36,010 nt of DNA from the NCBI GenBank assembly GCA_022361275.1, contig JAKSBE010000210.1, forward strand, positions 1 through 36,010. The letters are read 5' to 3'. The DNA comes from Kiloniellales bacterium. GTDB lineage: Bacteria; Pseudomonadota; Alphaproteobacteria; Kiloniellales; JAKSBE01. Positions 22,601 to 30,090 of this stretch are shown piece after piece (the stretch's first letter is position 1; each line of letters opens with the position of its first letter). The translations under genes were made by a program, and so were the position numbers. Under the pieces are notes generated by a model. It did not search any database. It saw only the letters and a program-made list of their open reading frames with translations, and was not told where the DNA came from.

Positions 22601-22661
22601 GCTCGAGGCCATGGCGTCTGTGAGACGGAATGTCGAGAATGCCTTTCAGAGGAGATCGAGG

Positions 22662-23189
22662 ATGACCAAGCCCGTGATCAACGTCGCCGAGGCCGAGACC
22701 CACAGCGGGGGCAGCGGCGCACACTTCGCCCACAGCATGACCGAGTTGTCGCTGCCGCTGGGCGCGCGGCAGATCGGCGCGAACGTCACGCGCATACCGC
22801 CGGGCAAGGCCGCCTTTCCCTTTCACCACCACCACGGCAACGAGGAGCACTTCTTCATCCTCGGCGGTGTGGGCGTGCTGCGGCTCGGCAAGGAGGTCCA
22901 CGAGGTGAAGCCACAGGACTACATCGTGAATCTGCCCGGTGGGCCGGAGAGCGCGCACCAACTGATCAACACCGGCGAGGAGGACCTGGTCTTCCTGGCG
23001 ATTTCGACCAGCATCGTGCCCGAGGTGGTCGGCTATCCCGATTCCGCGAAGACCGGGGTGCGGCCGGCTTCTCTGGACGACGACGACTTCCGCTTCCTCA
23101 TGTCGGACTCGGCCAAGAACACGCGCGCCTATTGGGACGGCGAGGACGGCCGCAAGGTCGAGGGGATCATCGCCGCGCGGCGACGCTAG
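22662..23189 (+). CDS. Cupin domain protein
   Basis: 175 residues with one double-stranded beta-helix domain. The metal-binding motif is PFHHHHGNEEHFFILGG (His cluster and Glu) and the second motif is SAHQLINTGEEDLVFLAIST with a His. The C-terminal tail (DDDDFRFLMSDSAKNTRAYWDGEDG) is typical of small-molecule binding cupins related to mannose-6-phosphate isomerase-type domains. Substrate unknown. I chose ATG 22662, which has AGAGGAGAT upstream; a far longer open frame reads through the S66 remnant. Only 7 bp separate it from the DOMON-like gene, so it probably opens a cupin-DOMON-NamZ operon. Confidence 0.9.
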   Translation: MTKPVINVAEAETHSGGSGAHFAHSMTELSLPLGARQIGANVTRIPPGKAAFPFHHHHGNEEHFFILGGVGVLRLGKEVHEVKPQDYIVNLPGGPESAHQLINTGEEDLVFLAISTSIVPEVVGYPDSAKTGVRPASLDDDDFRFLMSDSAKNTRAYWDGEDGRKVEGIIAARRR

Positions 23190-23196
23190 GGCCGGC

Positions 23197-23751
23197 ATGC
23201 GGCTGCGCCTCGAGCTTCACCCGGACTCGCGTTGCGACGCCGTGACGGAGATCGCGGTCGAGGTCTTGCGGCCGGAGCCCGGCGGGCTGGGGCTGCGCTA
23301 TCTGGTGACCGGGAAGATCGGCGGCCTGATCCTGCCGCCGGTCACGGCGCCCGCGCGTGCCGACGGCCTCTGGCGGCACACCTGCTTCGAGGCCTTCCTG
23401 CGCGCGGCGCCGGGCGGCGCCTACTACGAGGTCAACCTCGCGCCCTCGCGACGCTGGGCGGCCTATCGCTTCGAGGGCTATCGCGACGGGATGCGTTCGG
23501 CCGAGGAGATCGCCGCGCCGCTGGTCGAGGTGCGGTCGGAGGGCGACAGCTTCGAGCTGCGGGCCGGGCTGAACTTCGAAGGCCTGCCCGGGCCGCCGGG
23601 CGATGGGGTCTGGCGGCTCGGCCTCTCGGCGGTGATCGAGGAGGCGGGCGGGCGGATCTCCCACTGGGCCCTGGCGCATCCGCCGGGCAAGCCGGACTTC
23701 CATCATTCCGATTGCTTTGCCCTGGAACTTCCAGCAGCTTGGCGGCCATGA
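23197..23751 (+). CDS. DOMON-like domain protein
   Basis: 184 residues forming one DOMON-like beta-sandwich domain: LWRHTCFEAFLR, YYEVNLAPSRRWAAYRFEGYRDGM and WALAHPPGKPDFHHSDCFALEL are the recurrent blocks of this alphaproteobacterial family. DOMON folds bind haem or sugars; no ligand is known for this branch. No signal peptide is visible, so it seems cytoplasmic. Its TGA overlaps the ATG of the NamZ-like gene as ATGA, so the two products are made together, which suggests a joint role with a cell-wall sugar. Confidence 0.9.
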   Translation: MRLRLELHPDSRCDAVTEIAVEVLRPEPGGLGLRYLVTGKIGGLILPPVTAPARADGLWRHTCFEAFLRAAPGGAYYEVNLAPSRRWAAYRFEGYRDGMRSAEEIAAPLVEVRSEGDSFELRAGLNFEGLPGPPGDGVWRLGLSAVIEEAGGRISHWALAHPPGKPDFHHSDCFALELPAAWRP

Positions 23752-24950
23752 TCTTCGGCATCGACCGGCTCCTCGCCGACCCCGCCCTGCGCGCGCCGCT
23801 CGACGGCAGGCGGGTCGCCCTGCTCGCCCATCCCGCCTCGCTCACCGCCGACCTGACCCATTCCCTCGACGGCCTGGCCGCCTGCGGCGACCTCCGGCTC
23901 AGCGCCGCCTTCGGCCCGCAGCACGGCCTGCGCGGCGACAAGCAGGACAACATGATCGAGTCGCCGGACTACGACGACCCGGTGCACGGCATCCCGGTCT
24001 TCAGCCTCTACGGCGAGGTGCGCCGGCCGACGGACGCGATGATGCAGAGCTTCGACGTCCTGCTGGTCGACCTGCAGGATCTGGGCTGCCGGATCTACAC
24101 CTACACCACGACCCTGCGCTACGTCCTGGAGGCCGCCGCGCGGCACGGCAAGGCGGTCTGGGTGCTGGACCGGCCCAACCCGGCCGGCCGGCCGGCCGAG
24201 GGCCTGCGCCTGCGCGCCGGCTGGGAGAGCTTCGTCGGCGCCGGGCCGCTACCGATCCGCCACGGCCTGACCCTGGGCGAACTCGGCCTCTGGTTCGTCG
24301 CCACGCTCGGCCTCGACGTCGACTACACCGTGGTCGAGATGCAGGGCTGGCAGCCCGAGGCGGGGCCGGGCTTCGGCTGGCCCCTGGGCGAAAGGGTCTG
24401 GGTCAACCCCAGCCCCAACGCGCCCAACCCCTGGATGGCGCGGGCCTTTCCGGGCACGGTGATGCTGGAGGGTACGACCCTTTCCGAGGGCCGCGGCACG
24501 ACCCGGCCGCTCGAGCTCTTCGGCGCGCCGGACATCGACGCGCGCCGGATTCTGGCCGAGATGCAGACCCTGGCGCCCGCGTGGCTGGCCGGCTGCCGCC
24601 TGCGCGACTGCTGGTTCGAGCCGACCTTCCACAAGCACCAGGGCGCGCTCTGCCACGGCCTGCAGATCCATGCCGAGGCCCCCGGCTACGAACACCGGGC
24701 CTTCCGGCCCTGGCGCCTGCAGGCGCTGGCCTTCAAGGCGCTCCGCCGACTCTACCCGGAGTACGGGATCTGGCGCGACTTCCCCTACGAGTACGAGCTG
24801 GGCAAGCGGCCCATCGACGTCATCTGCGGCGGCCCGCTGCTGCGCGAATGGGTCGACGACCCGGCCGCCACGCCCCAGGATCTCGACGCCCTGGCGGTCC
24901 CGGAGGAGCAGGCCTGGCTGAGCGCGCGCCAGGCTCACCTGTTGTATTGA
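23748..24950 (+). CDS. DUF1343 / NamZ-like exo-beta-N-acetylmuramidase
   Basis: 400 residues across the full DUF1343 family. The first domain is Rossmann-like (VALLAHPASLTADLTHSLD, FGPQHGLRGDKQDNM, PVFSLYGEVRRPT, VLLVDLQDLGCRIYTYTTTL, VLDRPNPAGRP) and the C-terminal domain contains FPGTVMLEGTTLSEGRGTTRPLELFG. NamZ enzymes remove MurNAc from the end of peptidoglycan fragments during recycling. Unlike secreted relatives, this one has no signal peptide, so a cytoplasmic recycling role is likely. It is translationally coupled to the DOMON-like gene. The S66 remnant upstream suggests the locus once held a further cell-wall recycling enzyme. The exact activity is inferred from the family. Confidence 0.92.
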   Translation: MIFGIDRLLADPALRAPLDGRRVALLAHPASLTADLTHSLDGLAACGDLRLSAAFGPQHGLRGDKQDNMIESPDYDDPVHGIPVFSLYGEVRRPTDAMMQSFDVLLVDLQDLGCRIYTYTTTLRYVLEAAARHGKAVWVLDRPNPAGRPAEGLRLRAGWESFVGAGPLPIRHGLTLGELGLWFVATLGLDVDYTVVEMQGWQPEAGPGFGWPLGERVWVNPSPNAPNPWMARAFPGTVMLEGTTLSEGRGTTRPLELFGAPDIDARRILAEMQTLAPAWLAGCRLRDCWFEPTFHKHQGALCHGLQIHAEAPGYEHRAFRPWRLQALAFKALRRLYPEYGIWRDFPYEYELGKRPIDVICGGPLLREWVDDPAATPQDLDALAVPEEQAWLSARQAHLLY

Positions 24951-25163
24951 GGGCCGGTGGCGTTGGAGCGAAACCGTCAAGCCGCCAGGGAGCGAAGCCA
25001 TGGACTCAGGGTGCCGACCTTGCCCTTCAGTGCGCAGCACGGCGCGTAGGCGCGACTCAGGACCAGGTTTCTCATCCCGAGCCCCCTCATTCCGAGCGTG
25101 TCGAGGGACGAAACATGAGGGCGTCAGCGCCTATGCGCCATCACATCTGAGAGGATCGCTCGC

Positions 25164-25493
25164 ATGAGACCGCGGATCATCTTTCTGCTCCTGGTCGCCC
25201 TGCTGGCCGCCCTTCCGCTTCTCGCCCCGGCCCGGAGCCAGGAGGCGGGCGACGCCGTGGCGGGCCAACGCCTGGCGCGGGAGGTCTGCGCCGCCTGTCA
25301 TGCGGTCGAGGCGGGCGACATCCTGGTCTCGCCCGCGGGCGCGCCGCCCTTCCAGCAGGTCGCCGCCGACTCTTCGGCGAGCGAGGTCGGCCTGCGCGTC
25401 TTCCTGCGGACGCCGCACGAGACCATGCCCGACCTCATCCTGACCCCGAAGCAGACCGACGACATCGTCGCCTACATCCTCAGCCTCAGGTAG
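25164..25493 (+). CDS. Small periplasmic c-type cytochrome
   Basis: 109 residues. A signal peptide (RPRIIFLLLVALLAALPLLAPARSQ) precedes a single haem c site, CAACH, early in the mature protein. The axial Met is probably in the HETMPDLILT segment near the C terminus, as in class I cytochromes. The length is typical of short mono-haem electron carriers. GAGAGG precedes ATG 25164. It stands 213 bp after the NamZ-like gene with no evident link. Partner oxidase or reductase unknown. Confidence 0.92.
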   Translation: MRPRIIFLLLVALLAALPLLAPARSQEAGDAVAGQRLAREVCAACHAVEAGDILVSPAGAPPFQQVAADSSASEVGLRVFLRTPHETMPDLILTPKQTDDIVAYILSLR

Positions 25494-25631
25494 AGCCCGT
25501 CTGCCTCACCCCGGCACGGCCGCCCGTTCGGCGATGGCGTCGATGCCGGGCTGAATCACGCCGGATTCAACAAGTCGGCGTCCCTTTAGATTGTGGAATC
25601 CGCTTCCGCGGTTTCGGCATCAAAGGCACAC

Positions 25632-25736
25632 TAGAGCGGCCCGCGTCCATTCGAACGCGGATAAGCTGCTCTAACTATATGGAATAGATCAAATTATCTG
25701 CGCTTAATTGAGTCCAATTAAACGCAGTTTGATCTA
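25632..25736. repeat. Dispersed two-hairpin palindromic element, copy B (inverted)
   Basis: This copy has the same parts as 10457-10556 in opposite orientation. The AGAGC...GCTCT palindrome is at 25632-25673, with core ATTCGAACGCGGATAAGC. A 14-base spacer matches copy A when reversed (TATTCCATATAGTT against TATCTCATATAGTG). The GATCAAA...TTTGATC palindrome is at 25687-25734, with a small insertion in the left arm. The right edge overlaps the TAG stop of the DUF1761 gene. Confidence 0.85.
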
Positions 25737-26132
25737 GACCCCGACCAAGCCGATCACCAGGCCCATGACCAGCAGGACGCCGAGCCAGTGGCCGCTGTCG
25801 ATCACGGTGAGCGACCAGCGGGCGCTCTGGAAGCGGTGGTTGACGGTCTGGGTGGTCACGACGAAGCCGACCCAGACCAGGCACGCGGTGACCAGCGCCG
25901 TCATCGGGGTCACCTCGCCGAAATGCCCGACCACGCCGGCCAGGACCCAGGCCATGACCAGTTGGGCGGCGAAGGCGATGACGTAGGGGCCGGGGCTCTG
26001 CTTCGGCTGCTCGCTGAGGTCCAGCGCCGCCATCCATTGCTTGCCGAGCAGCCCGTACCATAAGGCGCCGAAGACGAAGCCGGCCCCGGCGGCAACGGCC
26101 ACTGCAAGGTAGTTGATGCCCACAAAGGTCAC
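25734..26132 (-). CDS. DUF1761 family membrane protein
   Basis: 132 residues with four hydrophobic segments: INYLAVAVAAGAGFVFGALWYGLLG, VIAFAAQLVMAWVLAGVVGHF, TALVTACLVWVGFVVTTQTVN and HWLGVLLVMGLVIGLVGV, the DUF1761 pattern. Function unknown. I chose GTG 26132 because family homology begins there and GGAGG lies seven bases upstream; an ATG at 26183 with AAGGG would add 17 residues and remains possible. The stop codon lies in the edge of the palindromic element. It follows pheA by 121 bp on the same strand, with a probable terminator between. Confidence 0.85.
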   Translation of the reverse strand: MTFVGINYLAVAVAAGAGFVFGALWYGLLGKQWMAALDLSEQPKQSPGPYVIAFAAQLVMAWVLAGVVGHFGEVTPMTALVTACLVWVGFVVTTQTVNHRFQSARWSLTVIDSGHWLGVLLVMGLVIGLVGV

Positions 26133-26204
26133 TTCCGGCCCTCCCTCGAATCGGCCCCACACCGACAACACCGTCGGCGCCATAGGTCATCCCTTCGGGG
26201 CCGC

Positions 26205-26240
26205 AAAAGGGCGTCCGGGCCTGGACGGCCGCACAGCGGC
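26205..26240 (-). terminator. Probable terminator of the kdsB-pheA unit
   Basis: Read on the minus strand, two small stems follow the pheA stop: GGCCGC-TGT-GCGGCC (26226-26240) and CGTCC-N6-GGACG (26212-26227), then GCCC and TTTT at 26205-26208. They overlap, so only one can form at a time. The T run is short, so termination may be partial. Confidence 0.4.
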
Positions 26241-26253
26241 CCGGGGGGCGCGT

Positions 26254-27126
26254 TCAGTCGCCCTGGTATTCGCCGCTGCTGCGGAAGGGGTTGGCGGCGT
26301 AGACTCCGAGGATCTTGACCTCGCGGGAGAAGAAGCTCAACTCCTCCAGGGCCAGGCGCACCAGCCGGTCCTCGGGATGGCCTTCGATGTCGGCATAGAA
26401 CTGGGCCACCGTGAAGTTGGCGTCGACAATGTAGCTCTCCAGCTTGGTGATGTTGACCCCGTTGGTCGCGAAGCCGCCCAGGGCCTTGTAGAGCGACGCC
26501 GGCACCGAGCGCACCCGGAACACGAAGGAGGTGATCACCGGCCCCTCGTCGGCCTCCGGGTGCACCGGCTCCTCGGCCATGATCAGGAAGCGGGTGGTGT
26601 TGTGCGCGGTGTCCTGGACGTCCTCGGCCAGGCTGTCCAGGCCGTAGATCTCGCCGGCCAAGGCCGAGGCGAGGGCGGCGCGGCTGGGATCGCCCGCCTG
26701 GGCGACCTCCTCGGCCGCGCCCGCGGTGTCGGCGCGCACCACCGGCTTGAAGCCCCGGCGGCGCACGAAGTCCCGGCACTGGGACAGGGCCTGGACGTGG
26801 CTCTGGACCGTCCGGACGCTCTCGAGCGTGGCGCCCTTGGGCGCCAGGAGGTGATGGTCGACCCGCTGGAAATGCTCGCCGATGATGTGCAGTCCGGATT
26901 CCGGGAGGAGATGGTGAATGTCCGCGACCCGGCCGGCGCTGGAGTTCTCGATCGGGATCATCGCCAGGCGCGCCCGGCCGTCGGAAACGGCCGCGAAGGT
27001 GTCCTCGAAGTCCGGGCAGGGCAAGGTGGTGAGGTCCGGAAAGACCGCCCGGCAGGCCATGTCGGAATAGGCGCCGTAGACGCCCTGGAAGGCGATGAAG
27101 GGCTCTGACTGGGAGGTTTCGGCCAT
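26254..27126 (-). CDS. pheA: Prephenate dehydratase
   Basis: 290 residues. It converts prephenate to phenylpyruvate in phenylalanine synthesis. The catalytic domain (about 8-190) begins IAFQGVYGAYSDMAC, has MIPIENSSAGRVADIHHLL and the TRF catalytic motif in NTTRFLIM. A C-terminal ACT domain (about 200-285: SFVFRVRSVPASLYKALGGF, NGVNITKLESY) should bind phenylalanine for feedback inhibition. This is the stand-alone type, not fused to chorismate mutase. It lies 44 bp downstream of kdsB and is probably co-transcribed; the pairing of these two genes beside a CycM-like gene is common in Rhodospirillales. Confidence 0.96.
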   Translation of the reverse strand: MAETSQSEPFIAFQGVYGAYSDMACRAVFPDLTTLPCPDFEDTFAAVSDGRARLAMIPIENSSAGRVADIHHLLPESGLHIIGEHFQRVDHHLLAPKGATLESVRTVQSHVQALSQCRDFVRRRGFKPVVRADTAGAAEEVAQAGDPSRAALASALAGEIYGLDSLAEDVQDTAHNTTRFLIMAEEPVHPEADEGPVITSFVFRVRSVPASLYKALGGFATNGVNITKLESYIVDANFTVAQFYADIEGHPEDRLVRLALEELSFFSREVKILGVYAANPFRSSGEYQGD

Positions 27127-27170
27127 GACGGGTCCCGCGGAGAAAGCCTTTTGGGAGCTGTAAAGGGGAG

Positions 27171-27908
27171 CTATCCGGCCGAAGGTGCCATGAGCTCGCG
27201 GATCCGGACCAGATCGCCCGGAGTATCGACACCGAGCGGATCGCTGTCAATCAAGGCCAGGTCGATCCGGAGCCCGTCGTCCATGGCGCGCAGCTGCTCC
27301 AGCTTGTGCTCCAGTTCGCGGGCCGAGGGCGGCAGAGCGACGAAGCGGGCCAGGGCTTCGCGGCGGTAGGCGTAGATGCCGACGTGATGATAGGCCGGGC
27401 CGTCATGGTCCGGGGGAAGCGCGCGCAGGAAATCCTGCGCTTGCGCGATGCGGCGGTCGCCAAAGTCGGCGACCGCCTTGACCACGTGGGGATCGTCGCG
27501 TTCGGCCGGGTCGTCGATCAGGACCGCCGCGGTGGCGATGTCGACCGCCGGCTCCGCCAGGGGCTCCAGCACCGCGCGCAGCACCTGGGGATCGAGGTTC
27601 GGCAGATCCCCCTGCAGGTTGACGATCACGTCGTGCCGGCCTTGGGGGTCGAACGCCCGGGACGCCTCCCAGATCCGGTCGGAGCCGGAGGGATGATCCG
27701 GCCGCGTCAGGACCGCCCGGCCGCCCGCCGCCTCCACCGCGGCGGCGACCGCCGCCTCGGCACAGGCCACGAGCACCGGGCCGACGCCGGCGTCCATGGC
27801 ACGCCGCCAGACGTGCACGATCATCGGCCGGCCGTGGATGTCGGCCAGCGGCTTGTCGGGCAGGCGCGTCGAAGCCAGGCGCGCCGGAATCACGACGATG
27901 GGGTTCAT
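27171..27908 (-). CDS. kdsB: 3-deoxy-manno-octulosonate cytidylyltransferase
   Basis: 245 residues. It makes CMP-Kdo from CTP and Kdo for the lipopolysaccharide inner core, so the organism has Kdo-containing LPS. Typical motifs are VIPARLASTRLPDKPLADI (nucleotide binding), HPSGSDRIWEA, VNLQGDLPNLDP (metal-binding Asp) and HVGIYAYRREAL with the C-terminal ELEHKLEQLRAMDDGLRI. Start ATG 27908 fits the family start (MNPIVVIPAR); the ribosome binding site is weak. First gene of kdsB-pheA, divergent from the cytochrome gene with 164 bp between starts. Confidence 0.96.
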   Translation of the reverse strand: MNPIVVIPARLASTRLPDKPLADIHGRPMIVHVWRRAMDAGVGPVLVACAEAAVAAAVEAAGGRAVLTRPDHPSGSDRIWEASRAFDPQGRHDVIVNLQGDLPNLDPQVLRAVLEPLAEPAVDIATAAVLIDDPAERDDPHVVKAVADFGDRRIAQAQDFLRALPPDHDGPAYHHVGIYAYRREALARFVALPPSARELEHKLEQLRAMDDGLRIDLALIDSDPLGVDTPGDLVRIRELMAPSAG

Positions 27909-28072
27909 GCCAAGGATGGGGCCAAGCGGTCTTCCGAAGGCGCGAGAATAAGGCCGCCGGGCGGGCGGGAAAAGCGCTTTCGCCCGCGGCACGCAGTATT
28001 GAACGGGCCCCGGTCCGTCGCTATGGTCACGCCGCCGAAAGCCAAAGAACCAGTGCATTCCAGGGGACGGCC

Positions 28073-29209
28073 ATGGACTCCCTCGAAGTGAACAAGATCG
28101 CCGCCGCCATCATCCTCGCTGGCATCGTCGCCATGACGAGCGGCTTTGTCGCCGGCTTCGTCGTGCAGGTGCCGAAGGCGCCGGAAGAACGGGCCTACGT
28201 CATCGCGACGCCGGAGGCGGGCGATGCGGTCGCCGCGGCCGCGGCGCCCGAAGCGGTCGAGGAATCCGTGCTGGTGCTGCTGGCCTCCGTGGACCCCGCG
28301 GCGGGCGAGGGCGTCACCAGGAAATGCACGGCCTGCCATACTTTCAACGAAGGCGGCGCCAACCGGGTCGGCCCCAACCTCTGGGACATCGTCGGCCGTC
28401 CGATCGCCACGGGCGATGGCTTCAACTACTCCGACGCGCTGGCCGAGAGGTCCGAAGAGACCTGGAGCTACGAGAACCTCGATGCCTTCCTCGCCAACCC
28501 CAGGGGCTGGGCGCCGGGCACGAAGATGGCCTATGCCGGGCTGAGGAGCGCCAACGACCGGGCCGAGCTGATCGCCTATATGCGCGGCCTCAGCAACGAT
28601 CCGAAGCCGCTGCCGGAGCCAGAGGCGGCGCCGGAGCCCGCGGCCGAGGCGGCGGACGAGGCCGCCGCCGGGATCGTGTCGGAGGCCAGCGAGACGGCGG
28701 GCGAGGCCAGCGAGGCGGTCGGCGAAGCCGCGAACGAGCCCGTCGAAACGACTGCCGAGGCCGCCGCTGCAGCGGGCGAAGCCGCGGAGGCCGGCGCGAC
28801 GGCCGCCACCGAGACCCAGGAAGCGGCCCTGCCGGCGTCCGACGCCGCTTCGGGCCTGGGCGCGATGATCGCCGCCGCCGATCCGGCGGCGGGCCGGAAG
28901 GTCGCGCGCAAGTGCAGTGCCTGCCACACCTTCGACAGCGGCGGGGCCAACCGCGTCGGACCGGCGCTTTTCGGGATTCTCGGCCGCGGGATCGCCAGCG
29001 TCGAAGGCTACAACTATTCCTCCGCCTTCGAGGCAAAGGCCGGCGAGACCTGGAACTACGACAACATGGCGGCCTTCCTCGCCAAGCCCAGGGAGTGGGT
29101 ACCCGGAACCAAGATGGCCTTCGCCGGCCTGCGCAAGGAAGAGGACATCGCCGCCCTGCTGGCCTACCTGCGGCAACAGCACGACGACCCGCCGGCCCTG
29201 CCGGAATAG
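28073..29209 (+). CDS. Membrane-anchored CycM-like cytochrome c with two haem domains
   Basis: 378 residues. The N-terminal anchor (KIAAAIILAGIVAMTSGFVAGFVV) is uncleaved, as in CycM/cytochrome c552. Two cytochrome c domains follow: haem site CTACH at Cys85/Cys88/His89 with ligand Met in PGTKMAYAG, and CSACH at Cys281/Cys284/His285 with Met in PGTKMAFAG. The two are close copies, joined by a linker of about 75 residues rich in Ala and Glu. Relatives usually have one domain and carry electrons from the bc1 complex to an oxidase. The two-domain form could bridge a greater distance. A purine-rich AGGGGAC precedes the ATG. hisN-like follows after 11 bp. Confidence 0.94.
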   Translation: MDSLEVNKIAAAIILAGIVAMTSGFVAGFVVQVPKAPEERAYVIATPEAGDAVAAAAAPEAVEESVLVLLASVDPAAGEGVTRKCTACHTFNEGGANRVGPNLWDIVGRPIATGDGFNYSDALAERSEETWSYENLDAFLANPRGWAPGTKMAYAGLRSANDRAELIAYMRGLSNDPKPLPEPEAAPEPAAEAADEAAAGIVSEASETAGEASEAVGEAANEPVETTAEAAAAAGEAAEAGATAATETQEAALPASDAASGLGAMIAAADPAAGRKVARKCSACHTFDSGGANRVGPALFGILGRGIASVEGYNYSSAFEAKAGETWNYDNMAAFLAKPREWVPGTKMAFAGLRKEEDIAALLAYLRQQHDDPPALPE

Positions 29210-29220
29210 GCGCCGCGGCC

Positions 29221-30027
29221 ATGCCGGACGGCGGCGCCCCGGATCACCTGGACGACTACCTCGCGCTGGCCGAGCGGCTCGCGGAGGCAAGCGCAGCGAT
29301 CATCCGGCGCTGGTTCGAAAAGGGTGCGGCGGTCGAGGAGAAGGCCGACGAGACGCCGGTGACCCAGGCGGATCGCGAGGCCGAAGCGGCGATGCGCCGG
29401 ATCATCGCGGAAGCCTTTCCCGAGCACGGCATCATCGGTGAGGAGCACGGCACCGAAGGCGGAGAGGCCGATTACGTCTGGGTTCTCGATCCCATCGACG
29501 GCACCAAGCGCTTCGTCGCGGGCCAGCCCTGGTTCGGCACCCTGATCGCCCTCACCCGGCACGCCCGCCCGATCGTCGGCGTGATCGACATTCCCATGCT
29601 CGAGCAGCGCTGGGTCGGAGCGGCCGGCCGCCGGAGCCTGCTGCGCGGCAGGGACGGGACCTCCGAGGTCGGGACCCGCCCCTGCCCGTCCCTGGCCGCC
29701 GCGATCCTCTCGTCGACCTCGCCGGACATGTTCCAAGGCCCGGCCGCGACGGCCTTCGACCGCCTGCGCCGTGCCGTCAAGTATCCGCTCTACGGCGGCG
29801 ACTGCTATTCCTACGGCACCCTGGCGAGCGGCCGTCTGGACCTGGTGGTCGAGGCCGGCATGGGGGTCTACGACTTCATGGCCCTGGTGCCGGTGGTCGA
29901 GGGCGCGGGCGGCCGGATCACCGACTGGCAGGGCGCGCCGCTCACCCTCGGATCCGGTGATCAGGTGCTGGCCGTGGGCGATCCGCGCCTGCACGAGGCC
30001 GCTCTGGCACGGCTCGCCGCCGGTTAA
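29221..30027 (+). CDS. hisN: Inositol monophosphatase family protein, probable histidinol-phosphatase
   Basis: 268 residues of the Mg-dependent IMPase fold. Metal-site motifs are IIGEEHGTEGG (Glu), WVLDPIDGTKRFVAG (DPIDGT) and the C-terminal YGGDCYSYGTLASGRLDLVVEAGMGVYDFMALVPVVEGAGG. The KRFVAGQPWFGTLIAL and GGDCYSY segments fit the HisN branch, which dephosphorylates histidinol phosphate in histidine synthesis, better than general inositol monophosphatases, but the split is not certain by eye. Cytoplasmic. ATG 29221 lies 11 bp after the cytochrome stop; yejA follows. Confidence 0.88.
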   Translation: MPDGGAPDHLDDYLALAERLAEASAAIIRRWFEKGAAVEEKADETPVTQADREAEAAMRRIIAEAFPEHGIIGEEHGTEGGEADYVWVLDPIDGTKRFVAGQPWFGTLIALTRHARPIVGVIDIPMLEQRWVGAAGRRSLLRGRDGTSEVGTRPCPSLAAAILSSTSPDMFQGPAATAFDRLRRAVKYPLYGGDCYSYGTLASGRLDLVVEAGMGVYDFMALVPVVEGAGGRITDWQGAPLTLGSGDQVLAVGDPRLHEAALARLAAG

Positions 30028-30090
30028 CTTTTCGTCAACCCTGGGGCCGGAGCCTTGCTTCATTCGGAAAAACACTCTAACTGCCTAGAT

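Noticed and set aside
22071-22661. Long N-terminal extension of the cupin gene
   Set aside because: Most is out-of-phase nucleotidyltransferase antisense plus the S66 remnant; the cupin has its own ATG with AGAGGAGAT at 22662.
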